Part shown: piece after piece, positions 27,876-38,006 of the stretch
Numbering within the stretch: the stretch's first letter is position 1
Layout: every line of letters starts with the position of its first letter
Source of the DNA: Hydrotalea sandarakina
Lineage (GTDB): Bacteria > Bacteroidota > Bacteroidia > Chitinophagales > Chitinophagaceae
Length of the DNA stretch: 64,000 nt
Assembly: GCF_003254115.1 (NCBI RefSeq)
Contig: NZ_QKZV01000006.1
Span: 124,001-188,000 of the forward strand
Reading direction: 5' to 3'
Program-made: the position numbers and the translations under genes
Notes under the pieces: generated by a model
The model's input: the letters and a program-made list of their open reading frames with translations, nothing else
Database searches by the model: none
Told to the model about the DNA's origin: nothing

Positions 27876-30473
27876 CTACTCATTTCTAAACACAACTATT
27901 CCATCAAACACATCGACTAATACCGGTTTAGATTTATCAACATCACCCGAAAGTATTTTCTTACTCAACTGGTTCACAATTGATTTTTGAATAAGCCGTT
28001 TTAAGGGTCTTGCACCAAACTGAGGGTCAAAACCATTTTCAGCCAAATAATCAATTAAATAATCGCTAAATGTAATTTGTATGCCATTGGCTGCGACTAA
28101 TTCCTGCAAATTTTTTAACTGTATGTTTACAATTCCTTTTATGTCTTCTTTCATTAAAGGTTGGAACATAATTACCTCGTCCACCCTATTCAGGAATTCG
28201 GGGCGAATGGTTTGTTTTAGCAAATTCAATACTTCTTGCTTGGTTTTTTCAACTACTTCCTCTTTATTCTTGTCGTTTACATTTTCAAAAGCATCTTGTA
28301 TTATTTGACTACCCATGTTGCTGGTCATAATGATGATGGTATTTTTAAAATTAACGGTACGGCCTTTATTATCGGTTAACCGACCATCATCTAATACCTG
28401 TAGCAGTACATTGAACACATCGGGGTGTGCTTTTTCAATTTCATCGAGCAATACAACGGAATAGGGTTTGCGTCTAACAGCCTCTGTTAACTGTCCACCT
28501 TCATCATAACCCACATAACCCGGAGGAGCACCCACTAAACGAGAAACAGTGTGTTTTTCCTGATATTCACTCATGTCAATACGTGTCATCATATTTTCGT
28601 CATCAAACAAATAATCGGCTAAGGCTTTGGCCAATTCTGTTTTACCCACACCGGTTGTTCCCAAGAAAATGAATGACCCAATGGGCTTTTTAGGATCTTG
28701 TAATCCTGCCCTGCTTCTTCTAATAGCATCGGCAACAGCAGAAATGGCCTCATCTTGACCCACCACACGCTTATGCAATTCATCTTCTAAATTCAGCAGT
28801 TTTTCTCGTTCGCTTTGTAACATTTTAGTTAAGGGTATTCCGGTTGCTTTAGCAACTGACTCAGCAATATCCTCTGCATCAACTTCTTCTTTCAACAACC
28901 TTTTTTCAGGAGAAACTTCATTTAATTCATTTGTAAGTTTTACAATTTCAGCTTCTTTTTCTTTTACTTTACCGTAACGAATTTCAGCTACTTTACCATA
29001 ATCACCTTCACGTTCAGCACGCTCAGCATCTAACTTCAATTGCTCAATTGATGCTTTTGCATTTTGAATTTTTTCAACAATTTCTTTTTCTTGTTTCCAT
29101 TTTGCTTTTAGTGTATCACGTTCAACGGTAAGTACAGAAATTTCCTGGTTTAATTCCTTCAATTTTTCTTCATCATCTTCCCGTTTAATGGCTTCGCGTT
29201 CAATTTCTAACTGACGAATATTTCTTTCCAATTTATCTAACTCTTCCGGCATAGAATTCATTTCAAGCCTTAGTTTGGCAGCACTTTCGTCAATTAAGTC
29301 AATAGCTTTATCGGGTAAAAATCGATCGGTAATATAGCGATGTGATAATTCAACTGCAGCAATAATGGCTTCATCCTTAATCCGTACATGGTGATGGGTT
29401 TCATACCTATCTTTAATACCACGTAAAATAGAAACGGCATCTTCTACACTTGGCTCATCTACCATTACTTTTTGGAAACGACGTTCCAAAGCTTTATCTT
29501 TTTCAAAATACTTTTGATATTCATTTAAAGTAGTTGCGCCAATGGCCCTTAATTCACCACGAGCTAAAGCAGGTTTTAAAATATTGGCAGCATCCATAGC
29601 TCCTTCACCGCCACCGGCTCCAATTAAGGTATGAATTTCATCAATGAATAAAATAATTTCACCGTCACTTTCAGCAACTTCTTTTACAACACCTTTTAAA
29701 CGTTCCTCAAATTCACCTTTATATTTGGCGCCTGCAATTAATTGGCCCATATCAAGCGCATAAATGGTTTTGCTTTTTAAATTTTCAGGCACATCACCAT
29801 TCACAATACGCATTGCTAAACCTTCAGCAATAGCTGTTTTACCCACACCGGGTTCACCCACCAGAATGGGGTTATTCTTTGAACGGCGCGACAGAATATG
29901 CAAGGTCCTTCTAATTTCTTCATCGCGTCCAATAACAGGGTCTAATTTACCGTTACGAGCCAATTCATTTAAATTCTTGGCATATTTCTGTAAAGTATTA
30001 AATTGTTGTGATTGTGTTTGCGAATTAACGGTAGCGCCTTTACGCAATTCTTTTACTGCAGCAATAAAACCCTTTTCAGTTAAACCTGCATCTTTTAAAA
30101 TTTTAGCAGTATCATCATTTACTTGTAAAATACCCAATAAAAGATGTTCAACACTAACAAATTCATCACCAAATTGCTTTAATGATGCATTGGCTTTTAA
30201 TAAAGCATTGTTCATTTCCCTGCCCAATGCCTGTGCCGGCTCAGTACCTTGCACCTTGGGCAAACGATTAATGCTTTCCTTTACTTTGTTTAATACAAAA
30301 GCTACATTTACATTATTCTTTTTTAATAAATAAGTAATTGCGCTATCCTCATCGCTCAATAAAGCCTGCAGCAAATGGTTGGTCTCAATGTTGGGATTGC
30401 CGGCATTGTATGCCAATTGCTGGGCAGCTTGAATGGTTTCCTGTGCTTTAATGGTGTAATTATTCAAATTCAT
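27876..30473 (-). CDS. clpB: ATP-dependent disaggregase ClpB
   Basis: This AAA+ chaperone solubilises aggregates together with DnaK. The 865-residue chain has a Clp_N domain ([15 protein letters not shown]), NBD1 with Walker [14 protein letters not shown] and Walker B ILFIDEIH, and the long ClpB middle coiled coil (about residues 400-530). NBD2 follows with [14 protein letters not shown] and [12 protein letters not shown], then the C-terminal domain. The middle domain and the absence of a ClpP-binding loop separate it from ClpA/ClpC. The ATG at 30473 is preferred to an in-frame TTG six bases upstream. No CIRCE or sigma-32-like element was recognised upstream. Confidence 0.97.
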   Translation of the reverse strand: MNLNNYTIKAQETIQAAQQLAYNAGNPNIETNHLLQALLSDEDSAITYLLKKNNVNVAFVLNKVKESINRLPKVQGTEPAQALGREMNNALLKANASLKQFGDEFVSVEHLLLGILQVNDDTAKILKDAGLTEKGFIAAVKELRKGATVNSQTQSQQFNTLQKYAKNLNELARNGKLDPVIGRDEEIRRTLHILSRRSKNNPILVGEPGVGKTAIAEGLAMRIVNGDVPENLKSKTIYALDMGQLIAGAKYKGEFEERLKGVVKEVAESDGEIILFIDEIHTLIGAGGGEGAMDAANILKPALARGELRAIGATTLNEYQKYFEKDKALERRFQKVMVDEPSVEDAVSILRGIKDRYETHHHVRIKDEAIIAAVELSHRYITDRFLPDKAIDLIDESAAKLRLEMNSMPEELDKLERNIRQLEIEREAIKREDDEEKLKELNQEISVLTVERDTLKAKWKQEKEIVEKIQNAKASIEQLKLDAERAEREGDYGKVAEIRYGKVKEKEAEIVKLTNELNEVSPEKRLLKEEVDAEDIAESVAKATGIPLTKMLQSEREKLLNLEDELHKRVVGQDEAISAVADAIRRSRAGLQDPKKPIGSFIFLGTTGVGKTELAKALADYLFDDENMMTRIDMSEYQEKHTVSRLVGAPPGYVGYDEGGQLTEAVRRKPYSVVLLDEIEKAHPDVFNVLLQVLDDGRLTDNKGRTVNFKNTIIIMTSNMGSQIIQDAFENVNDKNKEEVVEKTKQEVLNLLKQTIRPEFLNRVDEVIMFQPLMKEDIKGIVNIQLKNLQELVAANGIQITFSDYLIDYLAENGFDPQFGARPLKRLIQKSIVNQLSKKILSGDVDKSKPVLVDVFDGIVVFRNE

Positions 30474-30601
30474 ATTCAATCAATATTTTAAACGTTAAAT
30501 TAGCTTTTATTTTTATTTTTGAAAAGTTAAATCACGCCCCAAAATCTCAATTTTGGATAACGTTTGCAGTATATTCACAAATCATAATCCAAGTATTATT
30601 T

Positions 30602-31657
30602 ATGGAAATTTTGTCGTTTAAATACACTAAAACCTGTTGTAAAGTCAGTTTATTTCTGGGAATGCTGCTATTCTTTCAGGTTGCAATAGGACAAGCCGGT
30701 TTTGAACCATTAGAACAATTTTTGAATAATTCTAAAAAAGAATTAGGAAAGAACTATGTGTGCATGGTCTATCACGATGGCAAATTGGCATTTAAAAAAG
30801 AAGCAGGCGATTTAAAAACGAATACTCAAATACCTATTGCCGGAAGTAGCAAATGGCTAACCACTGCATTGGTAATGACATTTGTGGATCAAGGTAAACT
30901 TAATTTAGATGATAAGGTTAGCACCTATTTACCCATTTTTGCTACCTATGGAAAGGCTTATATTACCATAAGGCAGTGTTTGAGCCACTTAACTGGCATT
31001 CAAGCTCCTGTTGGAGTAGGTAACCTGTTACAGAAAACCAAATTTAATACGTTAGAGGAGGAGGTAAATGCCTTTGCATCGAAAAGAGAAATTCAAGACA
31101 ACCCGGGTGTAGCATTTCGTTATTCGAATATTGGTTTAAATATTGCCGCAAGAGTTTTAGAAGTGATTAGCAAAAAACAATTTGACCAATTAATGGCTGA
31201 AAGAATTTTTAGGCCGTTGAATATGCGCAACTCATCTTTTTATAGTAACAAAGCTGTAAACCCATCAGATGGGGCCGTTGCAACAGCTGCCGATTACATG
31301 AATTTTTTAAACATGCTATTAAATAAGGGTATGTTTAATAACAGAAGAATTTTAAGTGAGAAAGCCATTGAAGAAATGGAAAAACCGGAAATGAACCTAA
31401 ATATGGTACAATATGCACCCGCAATAGGCACAGGATACGTTTATGCTTTAGGTGCTTGGATCATTAATTCCAATGAACAAGGTATGGCAACTGCGCTTGC
31501 TGCCCCGGGTTCCAATGGCTGTTACCCTTGGATTGATATATGCCACCATTATGCTGCACTAATATTTGAAACCGGCAAAAATGGGGAACAGAAAAAAGAC
31601 TGGTACATTCAACTAAAAAACAATGTGGACGATATTATTCCGGGCAACTGTAAATAA
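30602..31657 (+). CDS. Beta-lactamase-fold serine hydrolase with altered SxxK motif
   Basis: This exported protein of the class-C beta-lactamase/esterase fold has a signal peptide ending near VAIGQA. The YxN motif is present (FRYSNIGLN), as is the C-terminal wall motif region (APGSNGCYPWID, in place of KTG/HxG). The SxxK motif reads IPIAGSSKWLT: the residue three before Lys is Gly, where the family has the nucleophilic Ser (IASxSK). The DNA (gga agt agc aaa tgg) confirms Gly. It may be a pseudo-enzyme, or a neighbouring Ser may act. It is 351 residues and diverges from clpB, with its stop 3 bp from that of the convergent DUF3857 gene. Confidence 0.85.
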   Translation: MEILSFKYTKTCCKVSLFLGMLLFFQVAIGQAGFEPLEQFLNNSKKELGKNYVCMVYHDGKLAFKKEAGDLKTNTQIPIAGSSKWLTTALVMTFVDQGKLNLDDKVSTYLPIFATYGKAYITIRQCLSHLTGIQAPVGVGNLLQKTKFNTLEEEVNAFASKREIQDNPGVAFRYSNIGLNIAARVLEVISKKQFDQLMAERIFRPLNMRNSSFYSNKAVNPSDGAVATAADYMNFLNMLLNKGMFNNRRILSEKAIEEMEKPEMNLNMVQYAPAIGTGYVYALGAWIINSNEQGMATALAAPGSNGCYPWIDICHHYAALIFETGKNGEQKKDWYIQLKNNVDDIIPGNCK

Positions 31658-31660
31658 GCA

Positions 31661-33577
31661 TTAATTGGCCTTTTTTACCAAAACCATTTGATTCACATCA
31701 GCATTACTAATAGTATTGTAATAGTTTACTAAATCGCCATAGGTATTTGCAGGTAATTCTTGTTTAATAGATACTTGTTTGCGAATTACTTGTATGGTGT
31801 GATGATTAAAAGAAAAAGCAATATTATAACTGCCAAACTGCGTGTTTAGTTGAATGGGTTGGGGCAATGATTCTACCTCATATTCTGAAGGAACGGCGAT
31901 ATAAATTGTATCACTTTGTACAAAATTTTTATTGATTACTATATTGTTCGTTCTATTTTCATCGGGTTCAAGTTTTTGTTGCCAACGATCAAAAATATTG
32001 GGTTTAATAAATAAACGTTTCCCGGTTACCGAAGCGTAACCATTTATTTGAATATCAAAACTTTCATTCACAACAGGTATTACTTTTTTTTCTTCTTTTA
32101 ACTGAATATGGCTTACTGTATAGGTAGGCAACGAAAAAGATCGATTATAGTATTCTTGTATTTTTTCCGGCGTATAAAAGTTGAGTAGTTCATGAAAAGC
32201 ATCAGATGGTTGTGCTTCATAACGGGCATGCACTTGCGCAATCAAGTCTCCTTTTTCATTTAAAGTAGCTTGTACCATTCTACTTTCTTGGTTTTGATTG
32301 ATGGAATATATGGGGGTATGCACAATTACTCCACCGGTATCAGTTATCATCAAGGCGTCTCTATCATCTGTAAAATCAGAAACATAGCCGGCCGGCATTG
32401 TTGCATCGGTGCATTCTAACCAAAGTGTATCTGCACCGTTAACATTGGGTACACAAACAGTTGCATGATTAAAATAAGCATTGGGAAAATCGTGGAAAAA
32501 AGGAAAATGATTATCCGTTGCATTAATTAAAACATAGTATGCTTTTATACCTGCTTCATTTAATAAGGCTACCATATAATTTGATAACGCTTTACAATCG
32601 CCGTATTTATTATTGGCAACATAAGCACAATCGTAAGGCTGCCACCCTCCTATTCCCAATGTAATGTTTATATACCTGGTATTCTTTTGCATGAATTGAT
32701 ATAGAGCGATAATTTTTTGTTGGCGAGTAGATAAACTATCCACAATTTGATGTACTTGCTGCTGAATAACTTCCGGCAACTGATTTCTATTGCTATTCAA
32801 TTCATTAATGAATTTGCCATAATTGTTCCAACTATCCATACTGCCCTTATAATTTTGCAATTGAAAATGAGTGGCACCAATGAATACATATGGATTTCTT
32901 TCAAAACGGTTCGGCTGAAGCGGTTCGTAAGGTGAGGATTTGTAGCCAGACAACTGCCAAGTATATGTTTTTGTGTTACTGTTATCGCTTGAATCAAACT
33001 GAATAATTGAAGCCTTTAAAATTTTATACTGTATAGGTTTACTATTTGGATAAGCTACCTGAAACCGGCTTTGCATGACGCTGCAATTAGTACCCAATAT
33101 CGGTTTCCAATACGGCAATTGAAAGGTATTGGTTTGAGTAATTTCATCGGTATAAACTACTGTATAAGGATAAGTACGATAATAAAAATTGAATGATTTA
33201 ATTCGCGTATCGTTCGTAAGACTTATATAATCATTATAAGGTTCATCTGTCATTTCCTTCTTTTTTACACTCCGCAATTTTTTCCCGGCAGCATCATATA
33301 ACACTCCGGTTGCTTCATTCAAAACATTCATTGGATCATAACTTTTATAATACTCAGCATAATCATTTCCATTTTCATTTAAAACAGTAATAGCATATTC
33401 ATGGCGAATAATTACCTTATTTAAATTTTGAATGGTCACTACAGTATTATCAAATCTTACAACAGCATCGGCATCTTCCTTAAGTGAGTCAGGAATATCA
33501 TTACAATTTAATGATTGCGCCTTTAATGCATTGTAAGTAGTAAAAATCAATAATATCCACAAGTATTTTAGTTCCAT
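31661..33577 (-). CDS. DUF3857/transglutaminase-like exported protein, catalytic triad intact
   Basis: The 638-residue protein has a signal peptide (MELKYLWILLIFTTYNALKAQ) from ATG 33577; an in-frame start eight codons upstream is possible but less signal-like. The N-terminal DUF3857 domain includes YNDYISLTNDTRIKSFNFYY. The transglutaminase core has all three catalytic positions: Cys in YGDCKALSN, His in FNHATVCVP and Asp in ECTDATMP. It probably acts in the periplasm as a peptidase or amidase on an unknown substrate. It follows a homologous gene by about 28 bp on the same strand, so the two are an operon and ancient tandem paralogues. Confidence 0.87.
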   Translation of the reverse strand: MELKYLWILLIFTTYNALKAQSLNCNDIPDSLKEDADAVVRFDNTVVTIQNLNKVIIRHEYAITVLNENGNDYAEYYKSYDPMNVLNEATGVLYDAAGKKLRSVKKKEMTDEPYNDYISLTNDTRIKSFNFYYRTYPYTVVYTDEITQTNTFQLPYWKPILGTNCSVMQSRFQVAYPNSKPIQYKILKASIIQFDSSDNSNTKTYTWQLSGYKSSPYEPLQPNRFERNPYVFIGATHFQLQNYKGSMDSWNNYGKFINELNSNRNQLPEVIQQQVHQIVDSLSTRQQKIIALYQFMQKNTRYINITLGIGGWQPYDCAYVANNKYGDCKALSNYMVALLNEAGIKAYYVLINATDNHFPFFHDFPNAYFNHATVCVPNVNGADTLWLECTDATMPAGYVSDFTDDRDALMITDTGGVIVHTPIYSINQNQESRMVQATLNEKGDLIAQVHARYEAQPSDAFHELLNFYTPEKIQEYYNRSFSLPTYTVSHIQLKEEKKVIPVVNESFDIQINGYASVTGKRLFIKPNIFDRWQQKLEPDENRTNNIVINKNFVQSDTIYIAVPSEYEVESLPQPIQLNTQFGSYNIAFSFNHHTIQVIRKQVSIKQELPANTYGDLVNYYNTISNADVNQMVLVKKAN

Positions 33578-33604
33578 AGTATTACTTATGTATTCTGACA
33601 AACA

Positions 33605-35644
33605 TTAAGGTTTAGGTAAGGTTTTATTTTTCTTGAGCACAATTTGCTCACTTTCTTTTTGTACAATAAAAGCATAAAAATCGCGAAGCGTAGCATAGTC
33701 TTCAGGACTGAAATTTGCTTTATTCATTAACAAACGGCACCGCATTTGTATATGATTGTTTTTGTTTACAATAATGTATTCAAAACTCCCTTCATTAGCA
33801 TTTAATTGAACACGAGCAGACTTAGGTAATTCATCAACCATATAACCATCAGGCACTTCCATTTCAAAAATATAAGTTTGGTTGGGGCAATAAGGCATCT
33901 CAATGGGATAAATTCTTTGTTGTGCCGTAAATGGATTTTCCAATATTCTATCGGAAAGCATAGGATTTAAGTATATAATATCTTTATCGTCGTTTAGATT
34001 TAATGCTGCAGTAAATTGCAATTTTAAAGGATCATCCAGTTCTTTTAAATTATCAGCATGCACATCTGTTAATTGAACCGGAATATTGTATTGATTTTGC
34101 ATTGCTTTCATATAAGCATCTAATGAGGTACTCATAATAATACCTCGAGCATTTTGAGACTCTATGTTACCAAAAGTTTTATTTACCGACAAATTCAAAG
34201 TATGGTTGGCTAAATCTGGTTTTAACTGCACCATATCCATTTCATATTCTTTTAATGAATCAGCATCAAACCGAAGTAAAATGGGATCTTTATCGTTTAT
34301 TTCACGGGCAAAACCATTATAACAGTATTCAGGCAATTGATTAAACCCAACGTATTTTCTGGATGCATCTAAATAATAATTTACATCATCTACAACCACT
34401 CTTGTAATAACGTAGTTGAATTTGTGCATAACAGGATAATCTCTTAAGACTTTCTCATGATGACGAGTACTTAAAATAACAGGATAAGCTTCCAGTCCTA
34501 CCTGCTTTAGCATTGCAGTTAATACCATATTAATATCTGCAACATTCCCTTTACGGGTTTGTACTACTTTTTTTAATGGTTGCGACAAAAGTCTTGAACT
34601 ATGATCAATGCAATTATAATTGTTTCGAACAAAGGCAAATATGCCTTGTACTTTTTCCAAATTATTGGTAGCATTAGCTGTTGCAGTTTGAATATCATCT
34701 TTTAACCAAGTATTGTCATACTTCAACTCTAATCCAAAATAAGGGTTATTCAATAATTGTTCAGATACTTTATTCCAACTCTGTGCCACTTTTTCTACAT
34801 CTTCTTCCGGCATACGAATCTCCGATAATTGAAATTCAATACCACTAACATAATTATCCGCACTTGTCATGAAGGGTTGTGCATGAAATGCAGGCACGTT
34901 TTTCATAGCCCAAATATGTTTAGTAGCCTGTGTACTAACAGCTAATGTATTACCTCCCAGCGTAGCACCATTTCGTTTATCACGTATATAGTACTGTTCC
35001 CTTACATCAGTAGCTGTATCTAAAACATAATCTTGTATTCCTTTTTTTATAATGGCATAATTAAAAAAGTATGGCACATTTACTTCATAGGAACTATATA
35101 AAACCGGATACGATTGCTGAAAATCCCAATCAGGCATAAAATAATAACTGGGCAAATTCAATTTAATTTGAAATTCAGCAATAGAACCTTCCTTTACGTT
35201 AGGAAATGTGAATTTGTAAATTGTTTCATCATGATTCACTTCCGTGTACAAAGCCGATTTATCTAATTTGGTTTCTACTACCTGCCCATTTTCCAGGTTA
35301 AAAGTAGAAGCCTCTAATGAAATTAATTTGGTTTGATAATCGTCTGATATATAAACAGGAATATTAACCGTTGCAACGCCAAATCCATTTTTATTCATGA
35401 AACGAATACGGGTATGCTGTTCATACACAACAGAAAAGAATCCATCATTATTACCCACGTAACTTGATTTCCCGTTATTAAATAAATATACAGCACCGGC
35501 AGAAGAATCCACACTATAAAAAGTGGGGTCAAAATCACTTGGCTTAATCTGCCCAAACTTTAAATTTTCCTTTGATTTTTGTGCGTAAATAACATTAGCA
35601 GAACAAAAAACAGCTAATAACAATAATTTGCTAACCCATTTCAT
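33605..35644 (-). CDS. DUF3857/transglutaminase-like exported protein, catalytic residues lost
   Basis: This 679-residue paralogue of the following gene has a signal peptide (MKWVSKLLLLAVFCSANVIYAQ), a DUF3857 domain and a transglutaminase-like core. The catalytic Cys position reads KGNVADINM (Val in place of Cys) and the His position reads KFNYVITR (Asn), while the Asp is kept in YYLDASR. It is therefore probably non-catalytic. The GNVADIN variant is, to my knowledge, common in one Bacteroidota subfamily, so this is a stable lineage rather than fresh decay. It may scaffold or regulate the active paralogue encoded downstream. Confidence 0.87.
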   Translation of the reverse strand: MKWVSKLLLLAVFCSANVIYAQKSKENLKFGQIKPSDFDPTFYSVDSSAGAVYLFNNGKSSYVGNNDGFFSVVYEQHTRIRFMNKNGFGVATVNIPVYISDDYQTKLISLEASTFNLENGQVVETKLDKSALYTEVNHDETIYKFTFPNVKEGSIAEFQIKLNLPSYYFMPDWDFQQSYPVLYSSYEVNVPYFFNYAIIKKGIQDYVLDTATDVREQYYIRDKRNGATLGGNTLAVSTQATKHIWAMKNVPAFHAQPFMTSADNYVSGIEFQLSEIRMPEEDVEKVAQSWNKVSEQLLNNPYFGLELKYDNTWLKDDIQTATANATNNLEKVQGIFAFVRNNYNCIDHSSRLLSQPLKKVVQTRKGNVADINMVLTAMLKQVGLEAYPVILSTRHHEKVLRDYPVMHKFNYVITRVVVDDVNYYLDASRKYVGFNQLPEYCYNGFAREINDKDPILLRFDADSLKEYEMDMVQLKPDLANHTLNLSVNKTFGNIESQNARGIIMSTSLDAYMKAMQNQYNIPVQLTDVHADNLKELDDPLKLQFTAALNLNDDKDIIYLNPMLSDRILENPFTAQQRIYPIEMPYCPNQTYIFEMEVPDGYMVDELPKSARVQLNANEGSFEYIIVNKNNHIQMRCRLLMNKANFSPEDYATLRDFYAFIVQKESEQIVLKKNKTLPKP

Positions 35645-35670
35645 AGAATAAGTGTTAAGGGGTGTATCTT

Positions 35671-35678
35671 TATTTTTG
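35671..35678 (+). promoter_or_regulatory. Candidate -7 box upstream of queG
   Basis: TATTTTTG (followed by C) matches TAnnTTTG exactly. It lies 56 bp before the TTG start of queG and just outside the divergent DUF3857 gene. Confidence 0.35.
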
Positions 35679-35734
35679 CTCTATCAATAATACATAAAAA
35701 AATTTATTCATTAACATTTTATTAATAAAAAATT

Positions 35735-36682
35735 TTGAGCACATTTTCGCAAAAAAATACTCAAATTGTTAAACAAACTGCGAAGCAGTTAGGATTTGAT
35801 TATTGTGGTATTGCCAAAGCAGAATTTTTAGCCGATGATGCCAAAAAGTTAGAAAACTGGCTTAAAAAAGGAATGCATGGCAAAATGCAATACATGGAAA
35901 ATTATTTCGATTTAAGAACTGACCCTCGAAAGCTTTTTCCCGGAGCAAAATCGGTTATTACGCTTTTAAAAAATTATTTCCCTGCACAACAACAAAACAT
36001 TGATGCACCTAAAATTGCCCGGTATGCTTATGGGCAAGACTACCATGAAGTAATTAAACAACAATTAAATACATTTTTAAATCATTTAACTTCTTACATT
36101 GGCCATGTTGCGGGGCGAGGTTTTGTAGATTCTGCACCGGTTTTAGAACGTGCATGGGCACAAAAAAGCGGATTGGGTTGGATTGGAAAAAATGGCAACT
36201 TAATTCATCCGAAAGCAGGTTCCTTTTATTTTATTGCTACGCTAATAACGGATTTAACATTGGAATATGATAATCCATTAGCAAAAGATTACTGCGGTAC
36301 CTGTACAAGGTGCATAGATGCCTGTCCAACACAAGCTATTTTACCCAACAAAACCATTAATGGCAGCCAATGTATAGCCTATTTTACCATTGAGTTGAAA
36401 GATTTGCTTATACCGGATGAACAAAAAGGGAAATTTAAGAATTGGATGTTTGGGTGTGATATTTGTCAGGAAGTATGCCCTTGGAATAGATTTAGTAAAC
36501 CCACTAACGAACCCGCCTTTACGCCTATTCCCGAAATATTAGAACTAAGTACTAAAGAATGGTTACAATTGAATGAAGAATCTTTTAAAAAAATATTTAA
36601 GCACTCCCCTTTAAAACGAAGCAAATTCAAAGGCATACAACGCAACCTGAAATTTATTTTGCATGATGAAGCAATTAATTAA
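35735..36682 (+). CDS. queG: Epoxyqueuosine reductase QueG
   Basis: QueG performs the last step of queuosine synthesis in tRNA, reducing epoxyqueuosine with cobalamin and two [4Fe-4S] clusters. Both cluster motifs are present: CGTCTRCIDACP near residues 187-198 and CDICQEVCPWN near 245. The QueG core motifs RYAYGQDYHEVIK and FVDSAPVLERAWAQKSGLGWIGKN are intact. At 315 residues it has normal length. The only start that includes the family N-terminus (FDYCGIAKAE) is TTG at 35735; the next in-frame ATG lies about 46 codons inside. It precedes bioA, which has its own promoter box. Confidence 0.96.
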   Translation: MSTFSQKNTQIVKQTAKQLGFDYCGIAKAEFLADDAKKLENWLKKGMHGKMQYMENYFDLRTDPRKLFPGAKSVITLLKNYFPAQQQNIDAPKIARYAYGQDYHEVIKQQLNTFLNHLTSYIGHVAGRGFVDSAPVLERAWAQKSGLGWIGKNGNLIHPKAGSFYFIATLITDLTLEYDNPLAKDYCGTCTRCIDACPTQAILPNKTINGSQCIAYFTIELKDLLIPDEQKGKFKNWMFGCDICQEVCPWNRFSKPTNEPAFTPIPEILELSTKEWLQLNEESFKKIFKHSPLKRSKFKGIQRNLKFILHDEAIN

Positions 36683-36722
36683 TGTACACCACCACAAATG
36701 AAAACATATTGAAATGCACCCC

Positions 36723-36730
36723 TAATTTTG
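36723..36730 (+). promoter_or_regulatory. -7 promoter box of bioA, 4 nt before ATG
   Basis: TAATTTTG is an exact TAnnTTTG match and is followed by four bases (catt) and then the bioA ATG at 36735, suggesting a leaderless bioA-anmK transcript. Confidence 0.5.
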
Positions 36731-36734
36731 CATT

Positions 36735-38006
36735 ATGAATTTAATTGAACGCGATGCAAAAGTAATATGGCACCCATTTACGCCACAAAAAAATAGAAGC
36801 AACCCAATTCCCATTACACATGGCAAGGGCACATTATTGTTTGATGCCGATGGAAAAAGTTATATTGATGCAATTAGTAGTTGGTGGGTAAACATACATG
36901 GACATGCACACCCCTATATTGCCGAAAAGCTTTACCAACAAGCCCTTACATTAGAACAAGTAATATTTGCCGGATTTACACACGAACCTGCAGTTCAACT
37001 GGCAGAAAGATTATTGAAAATTTTACCGGGTAATTTTAGCAGAATATTTTACAGTGATAATGGCAGTACTTCTACTGAAGTGGCTTTGAAAATGGCCATA
37101 CAATATTGGTGGAATGAACAGCAATTTCATAGAAAAAAAATAATTGCATTTAAAAATGCGTATCATGGTGATACGTTCGGGGCCATGAGTGTTAGCGACA
37201 GAAGTGTATTTACGTTAGCCTTTCATGATTTATTATTCGAGGTAATTTTTATTGATACGCCAACTAATGAAAATATCAACAATTCCCTTTCTATTATAGA
37301 ACAACATGCAAATGAAGTAGCTGCATTTATTTATGAACCTTTGGTACAAGGTGCAGGTGGATTAAAAATGTATGATGCCCATTTATTGGAACGATTAATT
37401 GCAACAGCGAAAAAAAATCAAATTATTTGCATTGCCGATGAAGTAATGACAGGCTTTTACAGAACGGGAAAAACTTTTGCATCTGAATATGTATCATTAC
37501 AGCCCGATATTATTTGCCTAAGCAAAGCATTAACAGGTGGAACGATGGCATTAGGTGTTACCGCTTGTACAGATAGAATTTATAATGCTTATGTGCAAGA
37601 TGACGCACTGAAAACCTTTTTTCATGGGCACTCATTCACTGCCAATCCTTTGGCGTGTACGGCTGCTTTGGCCAGTTTAGATTTGTTACAACAACCCAAT
37701 ACCGTTGCTAAAGTTGAATGGTTAGTGCTTCAAATTAAAAACTTTTCTCAACAATTATTGCTATTAAAAGCACCCATAAAAAACATTAGAGTATTAGGTA
37801 CAATTTTAGCTTTTGAAATTACCAGCGGTAAAGACGAATACTTAAATAACATAAGCCAAATCATTACACAATCGGCATTACAGCAAGGTATTTATTTAAG
37901 GCCATTAGGTAATACAGTATATATTATGCCACCGTATTGTATTACTGAAGCAGAATTGAACAAGGTGTTTGAGGTTATTAAAAACATTGTATTACAGCAT
38001 GAATAA
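36735..38006 (+). CDS. bioA: Adenosylmethionine-8-amino-7-oxononanoate aminotransferase
   Basis: This PLP-dependent aminotransferase makes 7,8-diaminopelargonic acid from KAPA using S-adenosylmethionine, in biotin synthesis. It is a class-III aminotransferase with the BioA N-terminus VIWHPFTPQKN and AISSWWVNIHGHAHP. The PLP site has CIADEVMTGFYRTGK and Lys264 in CLSKALTGG. It is 423 residues, normal length. No other bio genes are nearby, so the pathway is dispersed. Its last 8 bp overlap the start of anmK, so the two genes are translationally linked. Confidence 0.96.
   Translation: MNLIERDAKVIWHPFTPQKNRSNPIPITHGKGTLLFDADGKSYIDAISSWWVNIHGHAHPYIAEKLYQQALTLEQVIFAGFTHEPAVQLAERLLKILPGNFSRIFYSDNGSTSTEVALKMAIQYWWNEQQFHRKKIIAFKNAYHGDTFGAMSVSDRSVFTLAFHDLLFEVIFIDTPTNENINNSLSIIEQHANEVAAFIYEPLVQGAGGLKMYDAHLLERLIATAKKNQIICIADEVMTGFYRTGKTFASEYVSLQPDIICLSKALTGGTMALGVTACTDRIYNAYVQDDALKTFFHGHSFTANPLACTAALASLDLLQQPNTVAKVEWLVLQIKNFSQQLLLLKAPIKNIRVLGTILAFEITSGKDEYLNNISQIITQSALQQGIYLRPLGNTVYIMPPYCITEAELNKVFEVIKNIVLQHE

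Noticed and set aside
29764-30333. 189-codon open frame on the plus strand opposite clpB
   Set aside because: It is a shadow of the conserved Clp_N/NBD1 coding sequence. The translated residues are a Ser/Phe/Leu mixture without domain structure.
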